Positions 35,640 through 47,292 of a stretch of DNA of 64,000 nucleotides are shown one piece after another; positions within the stretch are counted from its first letter, which is position 1, and each line of letters opens with the position of its first letter. The stretch is from Epiperipatus broadwayi (taxonomy: Eukaryota; Onychophora; Udeonychophora; Euonychophora; Peripatidae), in NCBI GenBank assembly GCA_028023455.1, contig JAQFVV010000013.1, positions 9,826,411-9,890,410 on the forward strand, written 5' to 3'. The notes under the pieces are model-generated. The model was given only the letters and a program-made list of their open reading frames with translations. It had not been told where the DNA came from and searched no databases. A program made the position numbers and the translations under genes.

Positions 35640-37300
35640 TGTGCTCTTTCAATCGCTGTTCAACAAGGCAATAGGTCTCATCAATATACTTCCTTCCCAC
35701 ATTCACATATTTCATAGATGCAGTTTTTGTTTTTCAGCATTTCCAGTTTAGGCTTAGTAGAAGTAAGAATTCCTTGAAGTGTTGTATGGCTTTGGAAAGC
35801 TGTTCTAATGTTATATTGACTGCATATTTTCTTTAATTTGTCTCCCATTATTGGTGTGTATGGGTACACTACAGTATCAATAATAATTAACTTTTTGTGT
35901 CTCTGTGTTGTCTATTAAAGGTTTTCTTGAGATGACAACTTATGGATAACCATTCTTTATAAGTGTTTGTTCTATGTGAATCTTTTCCTTTTTCCAAATC
36001 ACTGGTTTCTGAAGAAATCTCCTTTGTTCGGTTCCATAGTGAAAGTACAAATCCATGTTTATTGCTTCAGGTATGATTGGATGTATATGCCAAATACTTG
36101 ACAATGTTTGTTAGTTTCCATCCACTGTTGATTTTACTTTGTCCAGAAGGAGTCATAACAAATATGTGCAGGGATGCCAGTTTTTGTTCTTATTCTGGTT
36201 AATTGTGAATTTAATTGAAGGAGATATGTTAATATGCATTCAGAATGACCAATTGCATCTCACCATGTGGCCATACCACAAACATATCAACATACCAAAG
36301 CCACACATTAAGTGGACATGGAGTAGATATTTATGACCATAGTTTCAAGTTCTTCCATGTAAATGTTGCTCAGCAAGGGTGACAGTGGTTATCCCATAGC
36401 CATCCCTTGATTTTGTTGGAAGAATTCTGAGTTATACTGACAGTATATTGTTGTTATGCAGAATGTTACTAATTCCATTATACTATCAATAGGTAGAATT
36501 GTTCTAGTTTGTAGAATATTATCATCATATAACCAATTTCTTACAATAGACAATGTCTCATCACATGTATATTTGTTAACAGACTTTCCACATCAAAGCT
36601 TCCCAATAAGTCGGTTGTTTTCATTTTCATGTTCCTGACTGATTTTACAAAATGCTTAGAATCTCTGGTGAAATATTATGCCCTGTATGCCAATGGACTA
36701 AAAACTTCGAGAAGAAATTTTGACATGGTGAATTTCTAGATCTAACAATAGGTCTTAATGGACCATTGTCTTTATGGATTTTAGGTAAATCATACTAGTG
36801 CAGAATTTTGCAGAGACATGAAATTAATTTTCTTTTCTCTGAATCACTGAAATACCTGCGATGCTTCCAGAATAATGCTTGTAGTTTTAACTCTGTATTT
36901 GGAATTGAATTTTTTGCTACTTTTTTGCATTGTCCTGCTGTGAAAAGACCTTGTATTTTGTTATCATAATCAGTTTTATCCATCACAACTGCATTGTTAC
37001 TTTTGTCAGCAAGAAGAATGATTATAGATGTATCCTGTTTGAGGGATTTAATAACTTTCCTCTCATCATATGAAATATTTGATTTCTGCTTGTTCATTTG
37101 ATGTCTTTCAAATGTTAACTCTCCAGCATAACTCTGCTGCTTCTTCCAGAGACAAATGTTGAGTCACCTCCTCAGTGGCCTCCATTATATCCAATAATGG
37201 GACAGTAGATGGCGTAATGGCAAAGTTCAAAGTTTTTTCAAGAACTGATAATTCAGCATCAGAAAGACATTTTCATTGATGAAGCTGATAGATTAGTTGC
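35640..37300 (-). pseudogene. PLE-2 reverse transcriptase and endonuclease, broken
   Basis: The best open piece is 37097-36795 (MNKQKSNISYDERKVIKSLK, IIILLADKSNNAVVMD). Upstream (about 37260-37140) reads LSVLEKTL, FAITPSTVPLLDI and SLEEAAELCWRV. The endonuclease piece at 35869-35681 ends NCIYEICECGKEVY. One base lost there shifts YIGET out of frame, and it also reads YIDET. The RT centre (about 36350-36650) is present but scrambled. Known role: target-primed reverse transcription with a GIY-YIG nuclease. Confidence 0.72.
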
Positions 37301-37479
37301 AGTATAATTGTTGACTTGCTGATATAAATTTACAAGCTTCTTCTGACGTTCTTCTATTTTTCCATGTAACTTGCAATATGATCTGTTCACTGCTTGAAAT
37401 ATGCTTGAGAAATCTTTATAAGTTTATTGTGCAAAAAACATTTCACATTTCTAATGGATCACAATATTTAATACTTCAG

Positions 37480-38759
37480 TATAATGATAGCCACTGAAGA
37501 CATGACTCAACATTTGCCTCTGGAAGAGGCAGCAGAGTTATGCTGGAGAGTTAAAAGAACATTTGAAGGGCATCAAATGGACAAGCAGAAATCAAATATT
37601 TAAATTAATGAGAAGAAAGCTATGAAATCCCTCAAACAGGATACATCTATAATCATTCTTCCTGCTGACAAAGGTAACATGACAGTTGTGATGAATAAAA
37701 TTGATTATGATAAAATACATGGTCTTCTTACAGCAGGCTAATTCAAAAAAGCAGCAAAAAATCTAATTCCAAATACAGTAGTAAAACTACAAGCATTAAT
37801 CCAGAAGCATCACAAGTATTTCAGTGATTCAGAGAAATTGAAATTAACTTTGATATATTTCAGCAAAATTCTGCACCTGTATGGTTTACCTAAAATCCAT
37901 AAAGACAATGTTCAATTAAGACCTATTGTTAATTCTAGAAATTTATCATGTCAAAATTTGCCAACATTTTTTCTGGAAGTTTTTAATCCATTGGCATACA
38001 GGACACAATCTTTCATCAGGGATTCTAAGCACTTTGTAGAATTAGTCAGGAACATGAAAATGGAAAGAACTGACATATTGGTAAGCTTTGGTGTGGAGAA
38101 TCTGTTTACAAATGTACCATGTGATGAGACATTGTCTATTGTAAGAAAATGGTTATATGATGATAATATTCTACAAACTAGAACAACTCTACTTATTGAT
38201 AATATAATGAAATTATTAACATTCTGCATACCAACATCTTACTTTCAGTATGCCTCAGAATTCTTCCAACAAAATCAAGATATGGCTATGGGATCACCAT
38301 TGTCATCCTTGCTGAGCAACATTTACATGGAGGAACCTGAAATCATGGCCATAAATACTATGCCATGTCCACCTTAAGTGTGGCTTTGGTACATTGATAA
38401 CACATTTGTGGTATGGCCACGTGGCGAAAAGCAATTACAGTCATTCTGGATGCATATTAACAACATATCTCCTTCAATTAAATTCACAATGGAATCAGAA
38501 TGACAATAAAAATTGGCATTCCTTGATGTTCTTGTGATGAGTTCCCTTGGGGCAAAATAAAAACAGCAGTTTATAGGAAACCAACACACACTGGCAAGTA
38601 CTTGGCATATTCATCTAATCATAACAGCAGTACTAAAAATGGAATTGTATTATCACTATGCAACAGAGCACAGGAGGTTTGTTCAGAAACCAGTGATTTG
38701 GAAAAAGAACAGATTCATAAAAACAAACACTTATAAAGAATGGTTATCCATCAGTAGTC
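37480..38759 (+). mobile_element. Penelope-like element PLE-3, left part
   Basis: A plus-strand PLE of the same family, truncated at its 5' end (it begins within the block reading ATEDMTQHLPLEEAAELCWRV). It is interrupted at 38760 by a 2.6-kb insertion and resumes at 41374. Comparison with PLE-2 shows the sequences on both sides of the insertion are contiguous in the parent element. Confidence 0.85.
37500..38750 (+). pseudogene. PLE-3 reverse transcriptase
   Basis: N-terminal MKSLKQDTSIIILPADKGN is followed by a 179-codon open piece (37838-38377) with LYGLPKIHKDNVQLRPIVN. Motif A is VSFGVENLFTNVP, where the catalytic Asp is replaced by Gly (codon 38090-38092). Motif B is AMGSPLSSLLSNIYME. 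After a TAA at 38375-38377 motif C reads WYIDNTFVVW, with the second Asp also lost (Asn). Two catalytic Asp changes make this RT dead regardless of the stop. It is still the best-preserved RT in the window. Confidence 0.82.
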
Positions 38760-39109
38760 ATCTGATCCTTCGTGTCAGCCACTAGAGGTGCGATTTCTAA
38801 CAAAAAAAACACATTAATATAATGTTCGCGGGCTAGCGATTCTCTATTAATATTGACTTTTTTTTTGTTTGTTTACAAAGTTTACTTTCTCTCGTTTCTG
38901 AATTATTTTTCCCAAATAATATTTTTGACGATGGGATAATAATAGTTGTTTTTTTTAATTTTTTTTTTTTACCAAAGGGTCTTTTTTGGTGTGTGTTCAA
39001 ATAGTAATTTGTGTTTTTTTAAAAATAGTATTACTGTTTTTGTAAAATTGGATTGACAAAATTCAAGAGAGAACGGGTTTTTTTGATGGATCTTTAAATA
39101 ATAATTTAC

Positions 39110-40600
39110 GTTACTTTGATAGGTTTACATTTGATTGCCGACAACAATTATTGGGAGAAGTGTTTTTTTTTTTTTTTCGTGTGTGTGTATGTTTAAATAA
39201 AAATTAAAACCTTTACTTTTATCGGTTTACATTTGATTGACGACTGATTTGACTTCCTTTCATTTATAAATTATGGTTTTGGTTCTACAAATAAATATTT
39301 TTGACAATGGGACAATAATAGTTGTTGTTTGTTTAATTTTTATTGACAAGAGCGGGTGTTTTTTTGGTGTAGATTCAAATAGTAATTTGGGTTACGTTTA
39401 AATAATAAGTTGCGGTCTTACTTTGATTGGTTTACATTTGATTGCCGACACTAGTTATTGGGAGAAGGGGTGTTTTTTTGTGTGTACGATTGTAGACAAC
39501 AATTATTGGGAGAAGGGGTGTAACCGTTTAAAGAATAGTAGTTTACGTTACTTTTAGTAGTGGTGTACATTTGATTGCTGACAATAATTAGTGAGAGGGG
39601 TGGGTGTTTTTGGGTGATGATTAAATACTAATTTACCTTCCTTTTATTTTACATTTGATTGCCGACAACAATTATTGGGAGCTAAAGAGGTTGTTTTTTT
39701 GTGTATGTTTAAATCAAAATTGAAGTTACTTTTATCGGTTATATTTGATTGACAACGGTTTTGACTTTCTTTTTTTTTTTCGTTTATAAATTATGGTTTT
39801 GGTTTGCCCAAAACCTAATATTTTTGACAATGGGATAATAATAGTTGTTGTGGTTTTCTTTCATTTTTATTGACAAGAGCGGGTCTTTTTTTTGGTGTAT
39901 GTTCAAATAGTAATTTGGGTTACATTTAAAAAATAATCGGTTTACCTTATTTTTAGTGCTTTACATTTGATTGCCGACAACAATTAGTGGGAGGGGTGTT
40001 TTTGTTTACGATTAAAGAATAATTGTACGTTCCTTTTATTTTTTACATTTGATTGCCGACAACAATTATTGGGAGAAAGGGTTTTGTGTTTTTTTTTTTT
40101 TGTGTGTGTATGTTTAAATCAAAATTTAAGTGACTTTTATCGGTTACCATTTGATTGAAAACCGATTTGACTTTTTTTTTTTTTTTCATTTATAAATTAT
40201 TTAGGTTTTCCCAAATAATATTCGATTTGACAATGGGACAATAATAGTCTAGGTTTCTTTAATTTTGATTGACAAGAGTGGGTCTTTTTCGGTGTACGTT
40301 CAAATAGTAATTTGGGTTATGTTTAACTAATAATTTACTGTCTTACTTTGATTGGTTTACATTTGATTGCCGACGACAATTAGTGGGAGGGTTTTTTGTT
40401 TTTTTTTCTATATGATTAAAGAATAATTGACGTTCCTTTTATTTGACCATTTGATTGCCGATGACAACAATTATTGGGAGAAGAGGGTTTTTTGGGGCTA
40501 TGTTTAAATAAAAATTTTAGTTACTTTTTTTATTTTACATTTGATTGCCGATGACAACAATTATCGGGAGAAGAAGGGATGTACGTTTAAATAAAAATTG
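39110..40600 (+). repeat. degenerate minisatellite inside the inserted element
   Basis: About ten copies of TTTGATTGCCGACAACAATT followed by ATTGGGAG occur at irregular spacing, roughly 55-300 bp. They are separated by GTTTAAATAATAATTTACGT-like and poly-T stretches. A second module, TTTTTGACAATGGGA followed by TAATAATAGTTG, recurs at about 38925, 39300, 39822 and 40225. Confidence 0.8.
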
Positions 40601-40619
40601 AAGTTACTTCTTTTATTTT

Positions 40620-40920
40620 TGACATTTGACAAAGGCCATTTAGAATCCCTCAAACAAGCTTGCCTTTACAAAGTGAACATTTCCGTCTTGGCAGATGTTT
40701 TTGGACCTCAAATCTGCATATATTTGCCGCACAATCCAATCTTTTCTTTCAGCAGCAGGATGTTTTTTTTCTTTTTTTCTGCTGTAGAAATATTCCAGCG
40801 CCGGCTTCCGTGTCTGGCAATTCCCATCTTTTCAAGTTTTCTGTTGTGGGAATTAGCCATACTTTTTGTCTCGGAAAATTTCTCGCTAAAACGTGACTCA
40901 AAGCGTGATTTTTAAAATTT
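40620..40920 (-). pseudogene. coding-like remnant inside the inserted element
   Basis: This is less AT-rich than the minisatellite. The minus strand reads MANSHNRKLEKMGIARHG, then KEKIGLCGKYMQI, a stop, GPKTSAKTEMFTL and a second stop. Plus-strand frames (40598-40915, 40660-40896) are also open but Phe-rich. It could be the last piece of a transposase; no catalytic motif is visible and the direction is uncertain. Confidence 0.25.
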
Positions 40921-41205
40921 TACGCTACCCCACCCTAATCGAAAATTTAGGAGGAATACAAATTTATGAGGAACAATCACTACTGTTAAAATTGATAAAA
41001 TGTAACAGTACATCAATTCGTCTTTAAAAAAAAAGGCACCAATGAAAATTTAAATAATTTTGACATGATCACATTAACACACCCTCGTACGATATTGTTA
41101 CATAAAATACATAATGCAGCATTACGATATAGTGCATGACACAAACAACTATGGCATTTTCCTCTGCTTTTAGCATCGGAAAAAGCCACACCGTTAGCCG
41201 CTAAG

Positions 41206-41345
41206 CCGAGTTAACACTCTTTCTAGATTTTATCATAGAAAGAAGACTTAACTCCAAGTTAACACTCTACCTTTTAGTGTAGAAAGTAGACTTAACTCTG
41301 AGTTAACAATCTTTCTAGGATTTATTTTAGAAAGAATGGTTAAAG
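41206..41345. repeat. three subterminal repeats with internal hairpins
   Basis: GAGTTAACACTCTTTCTA and its relatives recur three times at about 55-65 bp spacing, each with a CTTTCTA...TAGAAAG hairpin (the middle one is degenerate) and GACTTAACTC. Subterminal repeat sets like this can be transposase binding sites in DNA elements; that role is inferred. Confidence 0.65.
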
Positions 41346-41469
41346 GCTTGGGTGCGGCCACGAAGGATCAGATAACAACCATAACCAGAAAACCTTTAAT
41401 AGACAATACAAAGCGACACAAAAAGAAAAAACAATTATTGGTACTGTAGTGTGTCCATACATACCTGGA

Positions 41470-41880
41470 ATAGCAGACAAATTAAAGAAAATCTGTAGTC
41501 AATATAATATTAGAACAGCTTTCCAAAGCCATACAACAATTAAAGGTATTCTTACTTTTACTAAACCTAAACTGGAATGCTGAAGAACAAAAACTGCATC
41601 TATGAAATATGTGAATGTGGGAAGGAAGTAGATTGATGAGACCTATTGCCTTGTTGAACAGTGATTGAAAGAGCACAAGCTAATGGTTAAAAGAGAAAAA
41701 ACAGATGTGTCTATCATAGCAAACTATGTATATATTAATGACCATATGTTTAATTGGGAAAATACAAAAATATTGGATAAAAAGGGAAAAATGCTTAGAA
41801 TAAATTTCAAGGAAGCTGTTCATATGTCAAATGGTAAAAATCCTATAAGTCAACCCAGTGTAACAATACACAATGTATAA
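41470..41880 (+). pseudogene. PLE-3 GIY-YIG endonuclease, broken
   Basis: NCIYEICECGKEV is followed, after a one-base shift and loss of a Tyr start, by IDET (from YIGET). An open piece at 41665-41880 begins MKEHKLMVKREKTDVSIIA and ends PSVTIHNV. The Gly of YIG is replaced by Asp, as in PLE-2, so the change predates both copies or arose in their common source. Confidence 0.7.
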
Positions 41881-42037
41881 AAAACTCTAATTAATCATGC
41901 TCTTAGGAAAAATTAATATTATAAATAATAATAATAAAATAAATTGAAGATCTTAGAGAAAAAAATTGAAGGACACAGAAGGATTTGAAGTAATCCTCAT
42001 ATATAAATATAGCAATTTTTTATTATCTGTTGCCTTT

Positions 42038-42117
42038 GACAGAATAGCTCAGTTAGAGCATTTGCCTTAAATTCAGTACTCAAGAATATAAAGGTACAAG
42101 TTCAACTTCTATGTGAA
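42038..42117 (+). repeat. tRNA-like segment in the PLE-3 3' region
   Basis: GACAGAATAGCTCAGTTAGA (A-box), GCATTTGCCTTAAATTCAG (anticodon-arm-like) and AAGTTCAACTTC (B-box relic) align with the PLE-2 segment. It is not foldable as a working tRNA. Confidence 0.6.
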
Positions 42118-42145
42118 TACTGTCACTGTGCATATCAGGCCAACA

Positions 42146-42192
42146 ACACCTGAAAAAAATTGGAGAATAATATTACTCAAAATGTTGTGTAA
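42146..42192 (+). ncRNA. decayed hammerhead-like motif in PLE-3
   Basis: ACACCTGAAAA stands where the CTGAAGA core lies in the copy near PLE-1, followed by a GAG...CTC pairing and AAAATGTTGTGT. Both conserved boxes are altered. The ACAC/GTGT stem I pairing remains. Confidence 0.35.
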
Positions 42193-42489
42193 TTATTAAC
42201 ATGTGTTGTCCAATTATGTGTTATTACTAATTTGTTATTTGTATTAGAAAAGTTTAAATAAAAGTTTAAAATGTTTTATACATTCAACATTCACTCATAG
42301 ATGATGGAAATAGTCCAACATATGACCTGATAATATACCATCATCAGAAACTTTCAGACAAATATATACATATAACCATTCATAAAAAAGTACGACCTTT
42401 CCAACTTCAGGGTGGAGGACCCTTATAGAAGAGTTTTTCAATGGTATACATATTAATCCGTGTACCACAAATATGTCACATATAGAAGA

Positions 42490-42640
42490 AGCAGAATGAT
42501 TTTTCTGTTTATTTGATATTTTGTGATGCTATCTTAATTTCTTCAGCAGAAAACTTTTCTTTCTGAAGTAATACTATGTCTGATTGCAGCTTTTCAATGT
42601 ATTCTGTTCTCTGCTATATATTCCTATATTAACTTCTTTA
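42490..42640 (-). pseudogene. possible LINE fragment
   Basis: The minus strand has an open stretch TEYIEKLQSDIVLLQKEK then FSAEEIKIASQNIK before TAA. FSAEEI-x-IA resembles the block that opens non-LTR reverse transcriptases, but nothing else supports it. Confidence 0.2.
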
Positions 42641-43287
42641 TAATGTCTTCAAAGTAATCTTTATAACTAAAAAATATCTACTTCTCCCATGAAAACTGTG
42701 GTCAAGTTCAATATAAAACACCTTATTAGGAAGTTTTACTTTCTTTATTCATTTACATGTCTAATATAATTTTTGATATTTATCGAATATCTAATATAAG
42801 GAACAATGTGATGAAATGCAAAAAAATTAAAAACTCTGCAATTTTGCTCTTTATGTAATAAAATATATGATTTTATTTTTATTGTCAATTTCAATCTAAA
42901 AATAATTAAACAAAGAAATATAAAAATATTGAGGTTATAGTCAAGAAAACTGCAGCAAAGTTGCTTGTATCCAAGAAATGCATTCATTTATAGTATATGC
43001 TAAAATGTAAAAAAAAAAAAAAATGCTGCCTTTATTATATTTGTATAATAAAATGCATGCTTTTTTATTTATATTCGTTTACAATCTAGAAATAATTTGG
43101 ACAACTTTATGAACACTGTCTTAAGAAGTCATTGTATCTCTGAAATGCAATTAACTATTGAATATCACACATCCTTATAAAACACATGCAATAACCAAAC
43201 TGATAGTTTAAATGATATGGTTTAATATTAATCTCATACAAATGCATAACTAGTTGAGATTTTGAACTTATGCAACTGATTTATACA
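42641..43287. other. AT-rich sequence with a short diverged duplication
   Basis: Strings around 42830-42980 and 43040-43150 (TAATAAAAT(A/G)(T/C)ATG, TTTATTTTTAT, AATCTA(A/G)AAATAATT) recur in the same order. Nothing coding. Confidence 0.4.
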
Positions 43288-44160
43288 ACAATATTTAAAT
43301 ATATTAAATTTATTAAGTGCTAGCAGATAATATAATAACATGAAAGGCTAAAACCTTCAACCGAAGCACCTTAAAAATGCTTATGTGGCAGCCAATCAGA
43401 TGTAATAATGACTGCACATGGAACTCTCAATTCAAGAACACAAGCCAGAACTATGAGAAAAAGATGAGAGCTCACTTTCTCTACTTAAAGTGACTTATCA
43501 GACTCGAGCATTTCAAACTAAGAGTGTGAAGCTTAAAACATCTTCATATCTAATTCACTAAATATTATATATAAATAAACAATGTGAAATCTTTCGATTT
43601 ACAATGAAGCAATTTTCAAATTTAATGAAAAGATAGTAACAAATGTAAATATATTAAATTTATTAAGCGCTAGCAGATAATACAATAATAACATGAAAGG
43701 CTAACATCTTCAACAGAAGTGCCTTAAAAATGCTTATGTGACAGCCAATCAGATGTAATAATGACTGCACTTGGAACTCTCAATTCAAGAACACAAGCCA
43801 GAACTACGAAGAAAAGATGGAAACCACCTTCTCTACTTAAAATTTATATATAAATAAGTCAGACTCAAGCATTCCGAACTAAGAGCATGAAGCTTAAAAC
43901 ACCACATCTAATTCACTAAATATTATATATAAATAAACAATGCAAAATCTTTTGATTTAAATCTTTCGATTTATTTATATATAAATTTAGGTAGAGAAGA
44001 AGGTGGGTCCCATATTTTTCTCGTAGTTCTGGCTTGTGTTCTTGACTTGAGAATTCCATGTGCAGTCATTATTACATCTGATTGGCTGTCACATAAGCAT
44101 TTTTAAGATGCTTCTGTTGAAAGTTTTAGCCTTTCATGTTATTATTATAACAATATTTAA
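43288..44160. repeat. direct and inverted copies of a ~300-bp repeat
   Basis: Unit 1 (about 43290-43600) and unit 2 (about 43645-43960) are direct copies sharing GCTAGCAGATAATA, AACATGAAAGGCTAA and CAGCCAATCAGATGTAATAA. Unit 3 (about 43960-44158) is inverted relative to unit 2, so the two form a long palindrome around ATAAATC-AAAGATT. This is typical of foldback DNA elements; no protein is encoded. Confidence 0.8.
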
Positions 44161-45136
44161 GAAAAAAGTTTAATTATATTTTTCACATAAATTCCAATAT
44201 CTGAGATGTAGATTTATCTCTACTAATACTTTGATTCATAAAACAGAATGATTGAACTCTCATTTCTGAATAAATTTGCATACTATTGAACAAAAAGTTA
44301 TTTTGTTTACATAAAGCAGAAAGTTGCTGCATTATTGATTCCATAATTGAAAATAATTTATAACTTTCTTTGTAAATAATAAATTTCAATATCATTTTTT
44401 TTTTACTTAATTCTTCTACTTTCTATATTGACTGATCAACCTTAAAATTAAATTATTTAAAATAGACAATATCTTATCACAACTAATCTGGAAATTACTA
44501 TTTTCCAAGGGGGTGATGGTTTAAAAAGTAGCATTAGAGTTAATTTCAATTTGCAAATTTTGCAAGATTTCAAATGTGCAATAAAAGAGTTATTTTTTAA
44601 TCAATGAAAAACATATTTTTATATATTTATTGCAATCAGTAACTTTTTGATTACTATTAATTGTTTTTTTTTTGCATTCACCACATTGATAAATATTTAA
44701 ATTTTGGTAAAGATGGTCTCCATTAAGGTTTTCATATATAATATGATAGTTAACACATTTCAAGATATTGGATCCATTAAAAACATAAAAAATATCTCTA
44801 TCCCAATACAATCCAAATGAAATCTATTGATACAACTTCCATGCAAAGAATAAACTGCTTTTTTATGAAACTATTTAAAGTAGTAAAAACATCTTAGATG
44901 AGCATAGTAGAGTAATAAAATATTGTGTCAGTGGTAATATAATATTAACTTGAAATACTGTACAAAAATGAATATTATTGCAAATATGTGAAAACAGGAA
45001 TTTGTAAGAAACTGCAGAAAATTAAAATTATCTCCATATTAAAATGTTCACATCTTTTAGTCATCTGGAATAGATAATCATTCTTTATAAAAGATGTAAT
45101 TATAAATTTATTTAAATGCACATTGATTACGTAAGT
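44161..45136. other. AT-rich sequence, nothing recognised
   Basis: Short minus-strand ORFs here have AT-driven composition and no motif. Confidence 0.5.
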
Positions 45137-45299
45137 AATATTTACCAAGGCTGCAACCTCAAGAATGTGCACATAAAAATGCGATAGTAGAGACCTCTAT
45201 GGATCTTAACCACAAGCTTATGTTTTGGAAGAAAAGAAGGAATACCTACTATCACATTTTTACGCACACATTCTTGAGGTTGCAGCCTTGGTAAATATT
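45137..45299. repeat. near-perfect foldback hairpin (MITE-like)
   Basis: Arms of about 53 bp (AATATTTACCAAGGCTGCAA... and ...TTGCAGCCTTGGTAAATATT) differ at very few bases and enclose a spacer of about 55 bp. No target duplication was identified. Confidence 0.8.
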
Positions 45300-45368
45300 A
45301 AAAGATGTAAATGATAAAAGTTTGTAGATATAAAATTTTATTTATTTAAAATAGACTCAAGGTAACTG

Positions 45369-45406
45369 CTCACTGAAGAGACCCATAGGTCGAAACCGGT
45401 CTGGGG
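45369..45406 (+). ncRNA. hammerhead ribozyme motif, type I, near consensus
   Basis: The sequence reads CTCA-CTGAAGA-GACC-CATA-GGTC-GAAA-CCGGTC-TGGG. CTGAAGA (45373-45379) fits the CUGANGA box. GACC/GGTC form a perfect 4-bp stem II closed by CATA, and GAAA is at 45392-45395. The expected cleavage triplet GTC ends at 45401. CTCA before the core pairs with TGGG after it as stem I. Stem III is only the self-complementary CCGG, the minimal form known in Penelope-like elements and animal retrozymes, where two RNAs may pair. Self-cleavage is predicted, not shown. Confidence 0.72.
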
Positions 45407-47196
45407 ATGGGGACAATCCAAGATAAAAATGATTTGAATGCCTTCTCTTGTAGTAGCATTTATCATAAATAAAATAAAAAAGCTTGTTTAGAGTTATTAG
45501 CACGCTCTTAATTTTACATATTTGTAAGTGCAAGCTATATATAAGTCATGTGACATCTGACTTGTTATTATTACTATTATTATGTTTTAATTTAAAATTA
45601 ATGTTTTTGAGATGTAGAAAATTTAATATGCAGATAATTTTAAATCTACTTTTTATAAATATTAATTTTATATTTTGCATTAGTATTCACATTTTTATCA
45701 AAGATTTCAATTTAATATTATAACATTGCCACTGCCATAACATTCCTCTAAGTGATCCAGGCAAAATTTATAATATATTTTGCCCCTATTTCTTATAGTT
45801 TATATGGAAGAGTGAATTTTTGGATAATATGATCTAAAATATATTTTCTATTGAGAATTTAAACTATTTTATTATTAAAATAATCATTTAAAAATTAATT
45901 TATATTTTAATAAATAAAAATTAGCAAAATCAATTTGCTGCATTTGAAGCTACAAAGAAGAATGCAGCTTGAGATGTAATTGTATCTGACTCTTCATTTA
46001 TTTATTCTGCTATTTGAGATTTCTTATATTCTTATCCTATTCAAACATGCTTCAACATAGTGAAAAATCATTAGTGATATTGAAACCAAAAACAATACAA
46101 ACATGCATATCTCACTCACACACATTTTAGATATCTTAGGAAAGAGATATTCAATAAACTTGATAATATATTCATCACTGCAACAGTTTAAAAACCTTTT
46201 AAATATGATGCAGAATGGTACATGCAATTAATAAAGCATGCAAACTGATTAGAGTAAATATTATTTATGTTTATCTGTTTCTATTCACAATAATCAATAA
46301 CAATCTTTAGTCTAATTAGTGATAGACCAGACCATACACAACATTTTAAGTAGAAATTCATACAACAGAGCATCAACATTTAGTACTGACTTAAAAACTC
46401 TACAAGTACTGTCAACCCTCTCTTTACACTTAGCTACAAATTAATAGTCCAATACCAACATCATTGTCAGCCAGTACAAAATCTTGCTCATATATTGTCT
46501 TCTCTCATGAAAAATGCACAATGTAATTTTAATGAGCATATTATGATATTTTAATGTCTAATTAATCATTTTTATTATTATTAATTGAAAATATAACCTA
46601 CATTATTTTCTGAATTATTTCCCATCTCTATAAAAAAAGATATAGGCAAAAATATTTTTTAGAATCCTTCAAAACTACTACTAGATTTCTATGCACTGTT
46701 CAAGATGTCATATCTGTAATATTTTGTATAAAAATGCCAATTACATTAAGGATAATCATCTTACTGATTTAATTGAAATGCAAATAGCTTTCCTTATTTC
46801 TTTAGACTATTGATCATAATAATTCAAGAAATCCATAATCTCATCTCAATCAATCTTAGTCTTTGCATTCATAAATTTTATAAAAAGATAATCTATATAA
46901 AAGCATTTTTTAAAACCTCTCACAAACACAAAAGGCAATCATCATACTTTTTTTTTCATTCTTACTGTTGCAATCTGCATCTATCTTCTATCAATTGGAG
47001 CATTTTCTAATATGTTGCTGAAATTTTTATTCTCTTCTTATAATAGAACTTCTTGTTATGACTTCTGTTGATAATGTCTTCATAATTTACCAGATAATGA
47101 ACCATATTATACTTAACAAACTATCAAAAGCCATTGGTTTCTTAGGATCATCGCATAGCAAATTATTACTGAGATATTTTTTCTTTTGGGGCTTAC
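45407..47196. other. AT-rich sequence; 3' context of the hammerhead, then nothing firm
   Basis: Sequence just after the motif is probably element tail, ending in an A-rich stretch near 45460-45480. Beyond that, short ORFs lack motifs. The minus strand at 46440-46510 has a coding-like YEQDFVLADNDVGIGLL, unidentified. Confidence 0.35.
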
Positions 47197-47292
47197 CATC
47201 TAAATTCTTGGCTAAATCTACACACATTTCCTTCATTTTATCCATCAGTAACATCATTAAATCCAAACTTTTATCATTTTTAAGTTGTAGAA
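47197..47292 (-). CDS. exon-like fragment, unidentified
   Basis: The minus strand reads acceptor-like CTTGTGCAG, 96 open bases (LQLKNDKSLDLMMLLMDKM and KEMCVDLAKNLDG), then a strong donor GTAAGC at plus 47191-47196. The frame stays open past the donor (KPQKKKYLSNNLLCDDPKK) to about 47100, so it may instead be an unspliced relic of an element ORF. The peptide would be helical. No family recognised. Confidence 0.28.

Larger units (their letters stand above)
38760..41373. mobile_element. 2.6-kb terminal-inverted-repeat element inserted in PLE-3
   Basis: The ends are 15-bp perfect inverted repeats, ATCTGATCCTTCGTG (38760-38774) and its complement (41359-41373), exactly interrupting PLE-3. The interior is a T-rich minisatellite, a less AT-rich patch at 40620-40920 and three subterminal repeats. 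No transposase domain was recognised. No clear target duplication was found (left flank CAGTAGTC, right flank AACAACC). The superfamily is undetermined. Confidence 0.7.
41374..42322 (+). mobile_element. Penelope-like element PLE-3, right part
   Basis: Continues PLE-3 after the insertion: end of the linker, endonuclease, short AAT run, tRNA-like segment (42038-42117), hammerhead-like region (42146-42192) and the 3' end ATGATGGAAATAGTCC near 42316. Confidence 0.82.

Noticed and set aside
36139-36638. Plus-strand ORFs in PLE-2 and the minus ORFs 37951-38229 and 38374-38589 in PLE-3
   Set aside because: They are antisense to the RT coding strand of those elements.
39110-40600. CRISPR array
   Set aside because: The repeats are degenerate, irregularly spaced and lie in an animal-type genome inside a transposon.
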